Positions 22,029 to 34,002 of a stretch of DNA of 64,000 nucleotides are shown here, in pieces. The stretch comes from Isoetes taiwanensis (taxonomy: Eukaryota > Streptophyta > Lycopodiopsida > Isoetales > Isoetaceae): contig JAJEKV010000053.1 in assembly GCA_021234155.1 (NCBI GenBank), forward strand, positions 2,422,164 through 2,486,163, read 5' to 3'. Made by a program: the position numbers and the translations under genes. The stretch's first letter is position 1, and each line of letters begins with the position of its first letter. Under the pieces are notes generated by a model. That model searched no databases. It had not been told where the DNA came from and was given only the letters and a program-made list of their open reading frames with translations.

Positions 22029-24387
22029 GGGCTTGTTATTTTTAAAAGTAACAGACTCTTTAAGAACTTTTTTTATAGTGGCCACGTTTTATTGGCCGCG
22101 TTTTTTGTATCGGGAAAAAAAAATTGGAAATTTTTGTTTCGATGTGTTATGGGATTTGTGCTATATTTAATGTTTTATATGTTATTCATGAGTTTGCCAA
22201 TGTTTCTTTAATCTTTAGTTTTTTTTAAGCCACTATGTGGGAAAGGGAAAATAATATTTTGTTAAAAGAGTCATGTGCTACAAGAATATGCCACTATATT
22301 GCAAAAACAATCTTATATGTGCACATGCCATCGCATTGATGAAATTTTGACTATTGTACATAATGAATACGCTAAGATTATTTCTGTAAATCTATACTTG
22401 AATTGTATAATCAAACATTGGATGTTAATAGTGTGTCCAACTCCACATGTTTAGAACCAAAGAAATGTTCGCTCCATAAGTTACTTGTTAATATAACATA
22501 TACTCGTATATTAAAAAAACCAAAAAAATTATGGAACCTTGGGAGCGGCTCCTTTTAAGGATCGTGTATCCAATAGGTTGCATGACAATGACCGGCCTCC
22601 CCTCCCCTTTTCACCCTTTTGTCTACTGTCTCTGACAGCCAGTCAACTATTATAACTCTAACCTTATCTAGTTAGCATGATAATCTTATCTAGTTAGTTT
22701 GAACTCTTAGTGTCTGACCGGGTAGGATCTCAAATGTTATAACTTTGATCTTATCTTAGTGTCTGACCGAGTAGGATGTCCCTCATTGCATTATGGATTA
22801 TGGGTGTCCATAGGTGTTACCTGGTAGTATTATTACTGTTGTTCATAGTTTACTCCTCGTTCATGTCTAGTTACATTTCTGCAATGCCTATTTGAGGAAG
22901 CTAACCCTCTCCTAAAGTGGGTTATGCAAAATAACCCGCGAAGCCAGTTGGGTTGTCCTCATTAAACTAGATGTTGAGAAAATTATCCCTTAATCCGACA
23001 ATTTCAATCTTTTGGACCGAACAAGATCACGCTTTTGGCCACGACAAATAAGCTTGGGTCCTTAGCAAGAAGCTTGTTAGCAAGAAGCTTGTTTGCTTCT
23101 TCTTGTCCCTCTCTTTTCTTTTGCTTTTTTTTTTTTTTTTTTTTTTGTCCTCAAGAAAAAGCAAAACATCTCTATTCTTGAGTATTCGAAGTTGGACGAA
23201 GAGAAAGACAAGAAATTTTGGGAGTATTTTTAGCTCCAAGGATGAGGATTGATCCCTTCTAGCGCAAGCTTGCAGGAGGAGTTTCTTGAGTAGAATTATG
23301 ATCTTCGGATCCTTTTCTTTCTCCTTGGAGCTTCTGGCTATGGCAAAATCTCTCCTTTGCAAAAAAACAAAAAAGCCGTGCGTAGTGTGAAGAACATCAA
23401 AAATTGCCATGCCGGAGCCACACGATCCAAATATCAATGGCTAGATATGGAGGAGATTATCACGATAATCTCTAGATCCTAGATCCTGTTGTAGATTCGT
23501 TACACCTAACTCCATTCCATCGAATGGTTGCCAACAGGGGATTCAAGTAATTTTCTAGACCTATGGTTTAAAGAGAAGAGAAGTCAAAAGGAGTTAGCCC
23601 ACGCACCTTGTTTTTCTGCATCAAAAATCAAAAGTCTTAGAGCGTTCATCCATTTTCGAGAAGCAAAGTCGAGGACCCTTACCTTATTCCATTTAGGAAA
23701 AATTACCAAATGCCCCTGTACTTTCCAAAAGTTACCAAAATGCCCCCAAAAGTGTTTGGCTGAAATACTTATAACTTCTTTGTGGCTAATCGGCCTTCAT
23801 GCAACTTATAGAGAGTGAGGTCTGTCCAACAACAGTAGAATCGTTTAAAACAGAGCTGAAATTTTCAAAGTCATAATTGTTTTATATTATCGTATCACTA
23901 AAATGCCCTTCCATTTAAAAAGCATTTTCGTCATTTCTGTAAAATAGCATTTCCCTTCAATTTACCCTACGCCACCCTCTCACCTTCCGAGTTCTTGGCA
24001 TAGTCAATATGTGTTTTGGCTTTTTCCTAAACGTGCCTTGGAAGGTAATACAAAATCTTCAGGTATCAGCACCATGGCCATTATCCGGAAAGCTAAAAAT
24101 GCAACAATTTCTCTCTTTGTGCATTTTGCACTGAACAGAGAACTATCTTCTGCAGTATAATTCATGTCGAATCCAACATCACATGATGCCAATCCATTTT
24201 CCTCTTCCACAAGAGAGGACATTATTTGCCCGAGACTTTTGGTTACTCACCGATTTCCCTTCCAGTGCTTGCAAATATCTCGGTTTTATCTGTTAAGCAA
24301 TGCCAGAGTCCTCTTCAGTTATCCACATCTCCGACATGGCACAGCCATGGTTGCTATTTGTAGGAGCAAAACCATAAAAAATCATCT
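22029..24387. other. Intergenic region, no gene recognised
   Basis: Contains a short internal duplication (GTCTGACCG.GTAGGAT near 22713 and 22763), a T-run at 23127-23146, a duplicated TTAGCAAGAAGCTTGTT near 23061-23092 and a small palindrome AGATTATCACGATAATCT near 23454. A minus-strand open frame at 24004-24222 has no known motif and may be 3' flanking DNA of the RRP12-like gene. Confidence 0.5.
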
Positions 24388-27300
24388 CTATTTCCTACCC
24401 TTGCCTTTTCCTTTATGTGGCTTATGTTTCTTCTTCTGTATAGATGCTTTGGCCTTGTTTACACTCAAACCCTCCAGCTTCTTGCTCATTTTTATGACAC
24501 TTGCCATGCCCTTCCTAGCAGCAGCTCTCTTCCCTTCACGCCTGTTTAGCATTTTTGCATCCAAAGGCCAATATGCATAAGGCTCCATTTTTCCCTCCTG
24601 TTTGTTGTCTCCACCTCCCCCCTTTTTATTAGCATACTCTTCGCCTTTGTATGCCCAACTGCTTGAAGCTTTTTGAGCTTTCTTACTCGCCACATCATGC
24701 TTGCCTTTCTTTGCAGGAAGCTTTTTCTTGCTTATTTTCTGCTGGCTATCAGTATCCTTTGCCTCTTCTATATCTCTCCTTCGTTTTTTGTGTGTATCAT
24801 TCTCAGCATTCACAATCAAGCGACCATCTTCGGTGAAGCATAAATCATCATCTTCACAAGAGGTATCAGCTTTAGCTTTAGAAACCGAAAGAACTGCACG
24901 TGTCTTTCTAACATCAAGAAGATCAAGTGGTTCATTCCCTTCCTGCATATCCCCTGGTAGCCTTTTTGTAGATTTCAACAAGTGTCCAGATCTGGTAACA
25001 AACATGAGCACCTCATCAATAAAAGCAAAAGCTGAAAGTCTATTTAATAAATGGATCTGTACTTCGCACTGTTCTTCGACTTGGTAGTTGACCGATTCTT
25101 CAACAGCGTTGATGCTCTTGTATTTGTTTGCATTTCATCGCTATCATCATCAATATCTGAGAAGAACTCGGTATGATCCCATTTGCTATGCCTGTAGTAA
25201 ACAAGACCAAAATTAGGCCAACGATAAAACTCACTTTATCAAAAGACTTCTTGACGCACCTAGCTGTAGTGGCCTGTGAAAATGAGGACTTTGCTTCATC
25301 TTCCGCTCCTGCCATTGAAGCCTGTTTCTTCTTCTCCAGAGCATCCCGCTTCTGCAGAGATATCATTACTATATGTCAGAAAAATCATCAGTAACACATT
25401 TTACAAAGCCTTTCCAATGTGCTTTTTGTTGCCAGCTTGCATAGTACAAAAGCTACAAAGAATAACCAATCTCTTCTGGTTGAGGAGTAGAAAATGTAAA
25501 TTAATGGATAAGTACTTCAATTTGACAAAGAGCCTAGAGAACTATATTTTCCGTAGCATAGTGCTAAAACAGCACCTTGCCTATTTCATATTAATTCTCA
25601 TTCAGACATTTCAGTAGTTTTAAATTACACTCCCTTAAAATCCATGACAGCAAGACTTTTACTTGTTATATGACACGTAATTATTATATAGCAAGCCAAC
25701 AGATAAATAAGGATGGAGGGACATCATGACCTTGCGAATATTTTTTAAAAGTTTTGCATGCTCCTCCGGCACAACAGCAGAGACCGCATCCATGCCACAT
25801 TTACGAATGAGTCTTTCAATAATAATGCGGACCTATATTGAAAGAAACACTCTTGAGCACATTATCTTGTGGACATAATAACTGAGGCGGGAAATGTGGC
25901 CCACCTTGGCCTTGAAACGATTTTTTGAATCGTTTATCCATAATAACAGTCCATCTACCAGTGACTTCAGGTGTTTTCCAAGATCTTCTGGCGACAATCT
26001 GGCAACAATAACTTTGATGAATCCAAGAACAGACTGCAAAGGGTCCAAAATCATCATGTCACAAATTTATTGCTGCCAAGGAAATAGAATCAGGACTAGT
26101 GATAAAAATTAGATGTACCTTTACCATTTCGCGGCTTCTCGTCTTTAACAGCTCAAAAACTAAAGGCAAAATATCTGGTATCACTTGGCACAGATTGGAT
26201 GAAAACTCGTAAATCAATCTTGAAATTGCAGTAATGGCTGCACTTTGCATTTGAGAAGACTTCCCTGCAATGCAGCCCGTAACCTGATACAACATGAATA
26301 GTAGACTTCATGAATAGAACCCAGAAAAGATAGAGTAGCAATCATTAATTACATTCATTTTTGACCACATGAATTGGAAAATCTCTGTAGTCTACACAAG
26401 TAAAGCTTTGTTTCTAGCCATCACAAGATGCAGTCTTTAAGAAACCATGAAGTATTTTACAGGTATCCCTTAATTTTGTTCTCTGAAGTATCAGATAAAA
26501 ATATTGGAAATGATCATACAAGTCATACTAGAAAGGAACAATAAGAACGCCAACATGTCTTGTGCAAAAATGAAAAAGCAGGGATGTGCGTCTTGCAGGC
26601 AATGGGCTACAGCTCGCTTGTATAAGGTAATGGGTCCTCACCATAACAAAGAGCTTCATTAAGTTCTCACTTGAACCAGGTGTAGCCTCAAGCATGTCAT
26701 GGCCAATCCCCACAAGTAAACCATAGGCTTCATTTCTTGTTTTCTTATTTGTCTGCAAACAAGTCAGGTAAATATTAAGCTTCAATGGATAAGGTGAATA
26801 AAAAAAATATGTCTGTAGAAGAGAGACCTCCTTTAACTTAAAGAACAACTTCTACGAGCATGCTTTGTATTGCATCATTGTCCTTGTCATTGCCAACCTA
26901 ACAGACATATTGAAACATTCATCAGCTCATTGACCTTCCAAGACAGTAAGTCCATGACAAATATCAAATAGAAGCAGTGCTTATGCATTACACCAACCTT
27001 CATTAGATGTAGTATTAGCACGTGTAACAGCAATAGGCGGTATCTTTTTGCAGGGGCCTGACAAGAAACTGTTGCTTCTTTTACCAAGCCCAATATCTCG
27101 TCTGACTTTTCAATGAGGAACTTTTTGTGTTCCTGAAATCAAACACACAATTTTAGACTAATGCAAGATGACAAACAATACAAGTAAAAGGTTTGTATGT
27201 ACCTTTACAGTCCAGGCCAGGACTTTATATGCTTTTTTCTGGACTGCGCCATCATTATCCTGCAAAAGTTTTTAGTAAGAACCTGCTGGATCACAATCAT

Positions 27301-30300
27301 AGGGGCCAAATCTACAGATAGATATTGTTACCTGCAAGGCAGGTTTTGCAGTGACATATAGGACTCTCAATGATTCGTCATCCAACCCTTGCATCAGTGA
27401 GAGCGCAAGATCCATAAATACACATCTGTATACTAAATGTGTCAGTTAAGTCCTTCAAAACAGCATACTCTTGAACAAAATCTCTGTATGGTCAATATCA
27501 GATGACATTTGAATATTTTCTTCCATGTAAGGGGGAACTAAAAGCTTGTCAAATACATGAAGCACCATGGAAAATACAATGCAGCAGTCATATCCCATCA
27601 CCTTCGCACAGAAGATTTTGCTTCTAAATTTGCATTATCAACCTCCATGGCGCTAGCATTCCCTTTTGTAGCTTCCAACAGCTGTGCTCCAATTCGCAGA
27701 AATGACTCCTTCACCCTTTTCTTGTCAGTTATGGCAGCAATTTGCCCAAGAACAGCCTGCAAGAAATATGTAAAGGAACATGGGTAATAGCCACAAATGA
27801 GGAGACTCGAGATAAGAAAGATTATATTCTCCGCAGTGACCTAAGAATAGAAACAATGACAACTAACTTAAAGACATGCCAAAATCAACCTTTTATTTTT
27901 TTTGCTCCTTAGATAATTATCTATTGCTCATATAACATGAATCAACGTGACAAAGAAGCCTCATAATTAATAGCCTAAGAATCAAGCAAATCATATTTAT
28001 ATGTACTGGGACATCAGATTGAATGCCTCCTGAAAAACCAACCTGAACATCACCACGCTTCTCGGGTGGTGAACTAACAAATATGTTCGATAATATAGGA
28101 AGATATTTGTGTGAAAAACTTGCAATTGCCTGCAAATTTGCAGATGCTACTTCTTTCGTATAGGCTAGTTTAGCATGTTCTTTGGCTGCAAGAAAAGCAC
28201 TAGCCTCAGAGAAGCCAATATCAGCAGCCTCTACATCATCCCCACGAGCAAGTCTGTTTTGCTTAATGAGAATCTGAAATAAACAACACGTTGTATATAC
28301 ATAAATCTATAAAATACTAACTGGTATCAAAGAAATTAAAAAGCTGCTCAAGATGCCCAAGAAGATTCTTTTAGATCCTTACAAACAAGGAAACGAAGAT
28401 AAAAGCAACAAACACAATTCGAATTTATTTCAGAAACCGAAAAATTCTGTGTAAATCATACTTGTAAACTTGAGCACAAAATGCCTCTAAGTTCATCCTT
28501 CCCAAGTGCATCCCCTATTAGCTTTGCAATCTTACGAAAACTTTGTGTTGTGTCTGAAGGATAATTGCAGAATGATGGAAGTAAAGACCAAAGAGAATAA
28601 TGGCATGCTTCCAGATTTTTTGATGCCACTGGTCTTCCATCAGCTGTGGACTATAGCATGAACGAAAATGGTTACTAACAATATCGATATTTGTAACAAA
28701 AGACAAATCATAGAAATCTTACTCTGCTAGCTCTCTCAACAAGTTGATCACAAAGTGGTTTTATGTGTGTTACAAAATAGCATAATGTGGCGCCCACAAT
28801 ATGATGTTTTAATATAGGTAATAGCCATACACGGGCTTCTGACAAGTCTTCTCTATCCATCTGCAAAGGAAGCAATTCCAAGAATTTTTCTGGCCCCATG
28901 GCCACCACAGCCGCCCCAACGGCACTGTGAAGCTGCAGCACAAGCACAATAAAATAACATTCCGCATAAGTTCATTTCCAGGAACAGTTATCTGGAGAGA
29001 CTTTTCCTGTAAAATAAACCTTTCTTAAGTCCAATACCTGTTTCCGCAAAGGCATATCATTATCCTGGGGGTTATGGAATTCATCTAAGCTTTTTATAAC
29101 TCCTGTCATCAACCTCTGTGACGCATGTCCTGCTCCTAAATGAGTTAGTATAGGACAAGCAATCAGGCTGATAGAACAAGAAACATATGAAACTAAACTA
29201 ACCTAGCCTGTCAAAAAGAGCTGATATAACGCCTAAAGCCAAGCGCCATGCTCCTCTATATTGATAGCCAAGCATGCTCTCAGCTGTCACACAGATCCGT
29301 TCGATACAACTTGGAGGAGAGTTTCGCTTGTCCCCATGAAGCTGTATTTGGCATATGCCTTGCTGAATCATGCTATCATCAATACAGTTACCTACTAAAG
29401 CTTTCAAACAATCTGATGCGCCAAAAACCACTTCCTCCTGCTCAGATGCCAATAATCCTGCCAAGAGTACATTCAGTCGTTTTCTTCAGAATTAACTAAA
29501 CAGAATTCACACATACCTGTAATTGCATGAAAGGCTACAGGAAGCTTAATGCTGCATGTAGTATGATCAAGATTGTGGAGCTTAATAAAACCATTTCGTA
29601 ATGCATGAATTGCACACATGGTTTCACCTATATCCCTTCTTTCAGTCAAGAGCAATGTGGACACCTGTTCTAAAGTGGTCCCAAGTATTGCATGTGAAAT
29701 GTCTGTATTTATGCTAGTGCCTAATGCTTCAATAGCATTCAAACACTGCTTGGTAACCAGCCCCTGACGCAATCCAATAAGCAGCACTAGGTATGGCAAT
29801 ATTTTACCAACTGCCTTTCCTGACATGACAGGTAAGGCAATTCTCAATGCAGACAACATATGCAGGATATCCACAGCACTTGATGCTGGATCAGATTTTT
29901 TATTCTTCTGTTTACTTCCTTGTGTGCTCATAACTGCTTGTATAGACACTTCAAAAAATGTAACCAGAGCCTCACTTGCTCTCTCTAAAGTAGGAGGTGC
30001 CTGGATGCTCCCTAATACAGCTCCCATGGATGCCTGTGCCCGCTTTCTAACCTGCATGCATTGTCACAAAATAAGATACTATATCCAATTCTAGTGTGCA
30101 AGGTTATCAGTTATATAGGAGTCCTGCTTCCCACAAGCCAATTTCTCCAATGAACTTTTGTTTAAGTAATAAATGTTTGTGGTGCTCCAATGGGTTCAAT
30201 AGTAAATGCAGCTGACTTCTATTAACCTTGAACAATTCTACTTCTTATCCTCAAATTGCATCAAGCAATGCACAAAACCTGCATATATGCATATATTGGT

Positions 30301-31208
30301 GAGCTATGGACGGTTTCCCGCAATGGTATGGTTCTCAAATCAAGGATTAGACTAAGACACCAATCCTATAATTGTTGATCTGGAATCAATGGCGCATTAA
30401 TCCTTCTGTAATTGACAAGATTTCTGGCATATGTCTGACCACGAGTTGCATGGGGATCTTAGTGCAGGGGTTACTTGAAGATTTTAAGTGAAGCTGGACA
30501 TGGGAACAACCTGGGTAGCATGGTTCCCTTCATACTCAATAGACATGAAAATATTGCCGACTCTCATCAAAAGTCGTCAAAATATTGCCAATTTCCATTT
30601 TATCAATTTACTAATTTATGGTCCAATAGCTAATTAAAATGATAAAAAGGCTGGACCAAGCAATGGAAAGCTGAATCTAACAGATGTAAAAATCTGTTTC
30701 GTACCTTTGGCCTCGGATCAATAGAATGTTTAAGCAAAACGTTGAAAGATGGAGCTAAAGTTAGCCAATTTGTATGATCCACAGTACGAAGTAAATGCTC
30801 CATACAAGTCAAACCCATCTTCACAGTAACAGGTTCCATGTTCTCTTCCTTCAAGATTTTCACCATCAACGCAAGAGCATTATCTCCTTTAGATCGTAAA
30901 ACTGGGGCCGAGACTTTAGGCAACACCATAGCCAAAAAGGAGCAGAAGGCCGTGGTAACTGTTCCACCCACATCTTGGGCACCGGCATCACATTGGCGCT
31001 CTAAAGATGACATTGTTGCTGCAAAATAAGCTGTGGGAGACGCAGGAAGCCCTTGTTCTTTGAGCACTTCCATCATGGCCCCTACCACAGCGCGTAATTG
31101 TTGATGTTCTGGAGCTGTGGAATTCCGATACCTATGCATAACAAGCATACCCAAGTCAACCTCTGTAGTCGCCAGGCCGCCATGATCATCAACATCTAGT
31201 TCGTCCAT
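24388..31208 (-). CDS. RRP12: RRP12-like ribosome biogenesis HEAT-repeat protein, 19 exons
   Basis: Start ATG at 31208 (MDELDVDDHGG), stop at 24388. Inferred exons: 30705-31208, 29517-30051, 29203-29457, 29038-29135, 28723-28932, 28462-28650, 28043-28273, 27602-27756, 27332-27425, 27203-27259, 26998-27132, 26828-26897, 26642-26752, 26119-26283, 25905-26033, 25731-25832, 25260-25351, 25093-25191, 24388-24991. All introns are GT-AG and phases agree except at exon 12. About 1,270 residues: N-terminal and central HEAT repeats (NUC173 region), a KKTRNEAYGLLVGIGH block, HSKWDHTEFFSD, then a Lys/Arg-rich tail ending PHKGKGKGRK. Rrp12 acts in the nucleolus in pre-40S and pre-60S maturation and export. 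Exon 12 carries a +1 frameshift with TAA as given; an alternative GT donor (exon 26856-26897) would keep frame. A housekeeping gene, probably functional. Confidence 0.93.
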
Positions 31209-31445
31209 GGCCACGACTAGAACCCTAGAATTCTTGCTTAAACCCAGTGTGAATAGCAAAGCCCAGTTGGATGATTGCGGCACTCTATTGAAACAACTTG
31301 GACTGGCTATGAAAATTAAGGCCAAACTGCTCCAAACTCCATCACTGCAATCATCAAGCCTTCTCGTAGAAACCAGCTCTTGATTGCCAGATTTGCGGTT
31401 TAGAGGCAGAAATCTAAAGGGCCCTTAAATTGCCGGATTTATAGA

Positions 31446-32135
31446 GTGCCATTTTTGAAATACACCAAACTGGCACCTTACATCCTTCGCCACTCAGGAG
31501 GCCCTTCTTCTGGGATTCAGAACCAGCATGATGGCATGAAACAAATAACAAAGGGTTGGATAAACCTTAAAACAAGAATGCAAAATTACTGTATTTCTTC
31601 ATAAAGATACTACATCAAAAATACATACATAACTAAACCTTTGAGAATAGTAATCAAAACAAATGCAAATGTATTGCGCACTCTATAAATACTGAACGGT
31701 ATGTCATGCTGAATACGGCAATGGAATCATAGGAAAACTTTGGGCAGAAGGCGTACAAATGTAAGTTTTATGCGACGAACCATTTTTTGTGATATTTTAA
31801 GGAGAAAACTTTACTTTTACAAGAAATTTATCGCAGCGGCCTTGGTTGCCGCGAACATTTCTTTTGTTCGATTTGGTGCAAACGATACCCTGTCTAGAAC
31901 ATACTCGTAAGCAACGTTAAAATGCCATGCAAGACGTCTGGTGTCGACAGAAAGATGGCGCTCAAAAATTATCTTATGTCATCAAGGATTACATGTAGAA
32001 GATGTCTTCAATATGTTTGGGAAAATTTTGCAAGTATACAATGGTGAAGAAAAGAGTCATATTTGTATGGCTAAAGACAAAAAAAGGCGTGGTTATATTG
32101 TGTATCCACACCATGATGATTTACTTACATGTAGG
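31446..32135. repeat. Long repeat unit B, copy 1
   Basis: Starts GAGTGCCATTTTTG and matches 36713-37424 throughout, with scattered changes and a 16-base length difference. It ends at TTACATGTAGGAAA, where unit C begins. It contains a short open stretch (VNMFGKILQVYNGEEKSH, GYIVYPHHDDLL in copy 2) of unknown origin. It lies directly upstream of the RRP12-like gene's 5' flank. Confidence 0.85.
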
Positions 32136-32404
32136 AAAAAAATATATATATATCATTTTTTTAGTCCCTTAAGATGGATAAAATAATTTGGGGTTCTTCT
32201 CGTAAAGTTGAAGTTAATAAATTGTGCAATCTTTGATACTGAAGCTTGAATTAGTACATCTTTATGGTATGGATGGCTTATAGAGGGGCATATAAAAGGG
32301 AAAAAAAAAACAATTTATAATGTTAAACTTAATCAATGGCCTAGGTTGGATCTACATGGTAATGATAAAATATTGAAGTAGAGGCAAAAGACTGGCTCAT
32401 GTCA
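32136..32404. repeat. Long repeat unit C, copy 1
   Basis: Matches 51261-51530 (ATATATATATCATTTTTTTAG at the start, AAGACTGGCTCATGTC at the end). Contiguous with unit B on its left; on its right it is separated from unit A by the GC-rich insert. Confidence 0.82.
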
Positions 32405-34002
32405 CCCTTTGTCCTTCTTGTTTCCTTGCCTCCCAGCGCCCAGCGCCCTCCAGCGCCGCCCTGTGCGCCTAAGCTCTGAAGCCCTTGAGGCCATGCTCAT
32501 GTAACTCCGTACCAGAGAGTTAGCATCAAGATCCAGACCCGAGTCGGACCAAAACCCGACAAAGATTTCCATCCACGGCATCCATCATGTAGGGTACCAA
32601 GTTTTGGATTGTTTTGAATTGTTTTGGACTGTTTTGGGTCCCACTATTGCTCTCAGCATCGCGCCCTCACTGCCCTTGCATAGACCCCCTTGATTTGCCC
32701 CTTTCTGGCTTTCTCTCTCTAGGGTTTACAATCTCTCTCTAGTCCCAAAACCCCAAACGCCCAAAAGGTGCTTTGCACGCCTTTTCGAGTCCCCAAATTG
32801 GATTCTAAGCACCTTCTAGGCGACCCGGGACCCGATCCAACCTTGGCACCCTTTAACGTTGCCTTGTTCTCGACATGGCGGTAAGATCAAGCGTATGGCG
32901 GGGCAGTAAGGAGAAAAATTTCATTCGGTACACTGCGGCATCCGATCGGGCCCTATGACCCACGCGATTAAGCCCTACTGCCGGACTGACCCCCATCATT
33001 TTGGGCCCCAGTATACCTCTTACGGCACCACCGGTCCACAGATGCCTCTTTAAAAACGCGACTTTGGACATCCTTGATGCTTTCGACTCGGTCTTGCCTC
33101 GGGGGCCCGGTGAAGATCCACGCGATTAAGTGCCGCTGCCACTCTCCGCGAGGCGATGCGCTTGATTACCCTTTGGCGGTAGGTCGATTACTAGAATTGT
33201 TGCTTTCGATGCGTGGGAGCGCGGCCCGGCGGTTCAGGTGGTGGGTCACCCGGCTTCTGAGGGCCCTCCATGCCTGGTAGTGAAATTACGCCTATGACCC
33301 GGCCCGACCGCAGTCTCCATGTCTGCCTGACCTCCTCGAGGAAGGGATTTGCAGCCCCACAATCAGTACGCGGTAGGTCCCGCTCCCCGATGTTGAGTAC
33401 GGCCCGCGGCTCACTCCGCCCCTTTCTGGCGCATTGTGGGCCTTGGGAGGCGGGGATTTGACCCCCACGAGCGGTGGCCTCTTTTTTGCTTTCGAGATGC
33501 ACATCCATGCCATGCGGCATCCTTTCAAGATCTGGCCGGAGGGGCGACGCGTCCGGGCCTTATATCTCTTGGTTTGCTTTCAAAATGCTCTTTCCGGTAC
33601 CGCGTCTTGCGACATGGCAATCATTTGAAGGGGACCACCTTCTCGGTCAGGAAGATTTGACTCCGGTCGCGGCTCTGCGCAGACGGAAGAGGAATTGTGC
33701 CGGGTCCGTGAGAGGCCCGCTGCAGCGAAATGGGCGAAGGCTGAGGCGGTCGAGCTATCATTAGGGATCAATGGCCAACTGATCCCTGGGCAGTCTTGGT
33801 CTAGCCCTGGGTTTTGAGTGATAACGGGGCTTTGTCCCCATGTTTTGTTGTAACGAGGCTTCGTCCCCATGTTTTGATTGGTTTTTGCTTGGGCTTCGGC
33901 CCACGGTTCTGTTGGGGCTTCCGCCCCCTTTGTTTGTTCTGGTCCCATAGCCCGATTGGGCTCCGTGGACGTTAAAAGTCTCTTCCTTCCTTCCTTCCTT
34001 CC
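32405..34002. repeat. GC-rich unclassified insert between repeat units C and A
   Basis: Composition changes sharply to GC-rich. Contains a 12-bp repeated motif CACGCGATTAAG (32961-32972 and 33119-33130), repeated CTATGACCC, and near 33820-33960 several degenerate GGGCTT-GTCCCC units. Open frames on both strands are by-products of GC content and show no motif. In the second C-A copy (51.5 kb) this material is absent, so it is an insertion. A CTTCC tetramer run ends it. Possibly a non-autonomous retroelement, unidentified. Confidence 0.55.

Noticed and set aside
24004-24222. Minus-strand ORF downstream of the RRP12-like gene
   Set aside because: No motif, no splice link found, and the gene has a clear stop at 24388; probably 3' flank.
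33191-33764. Overlapping long ORFs on both strands
   Set aside because: High GC lowers stop frequency on both strands; none shows a domain or consistent composition.
32860-33780. Possible ribosomal RNA gene fragment because of GC content
   Set aside because: No conserved 18S, 5.8S or 25S block was found. Internal degenerate repeats point to a repeat element or spacer-like DNA instead.
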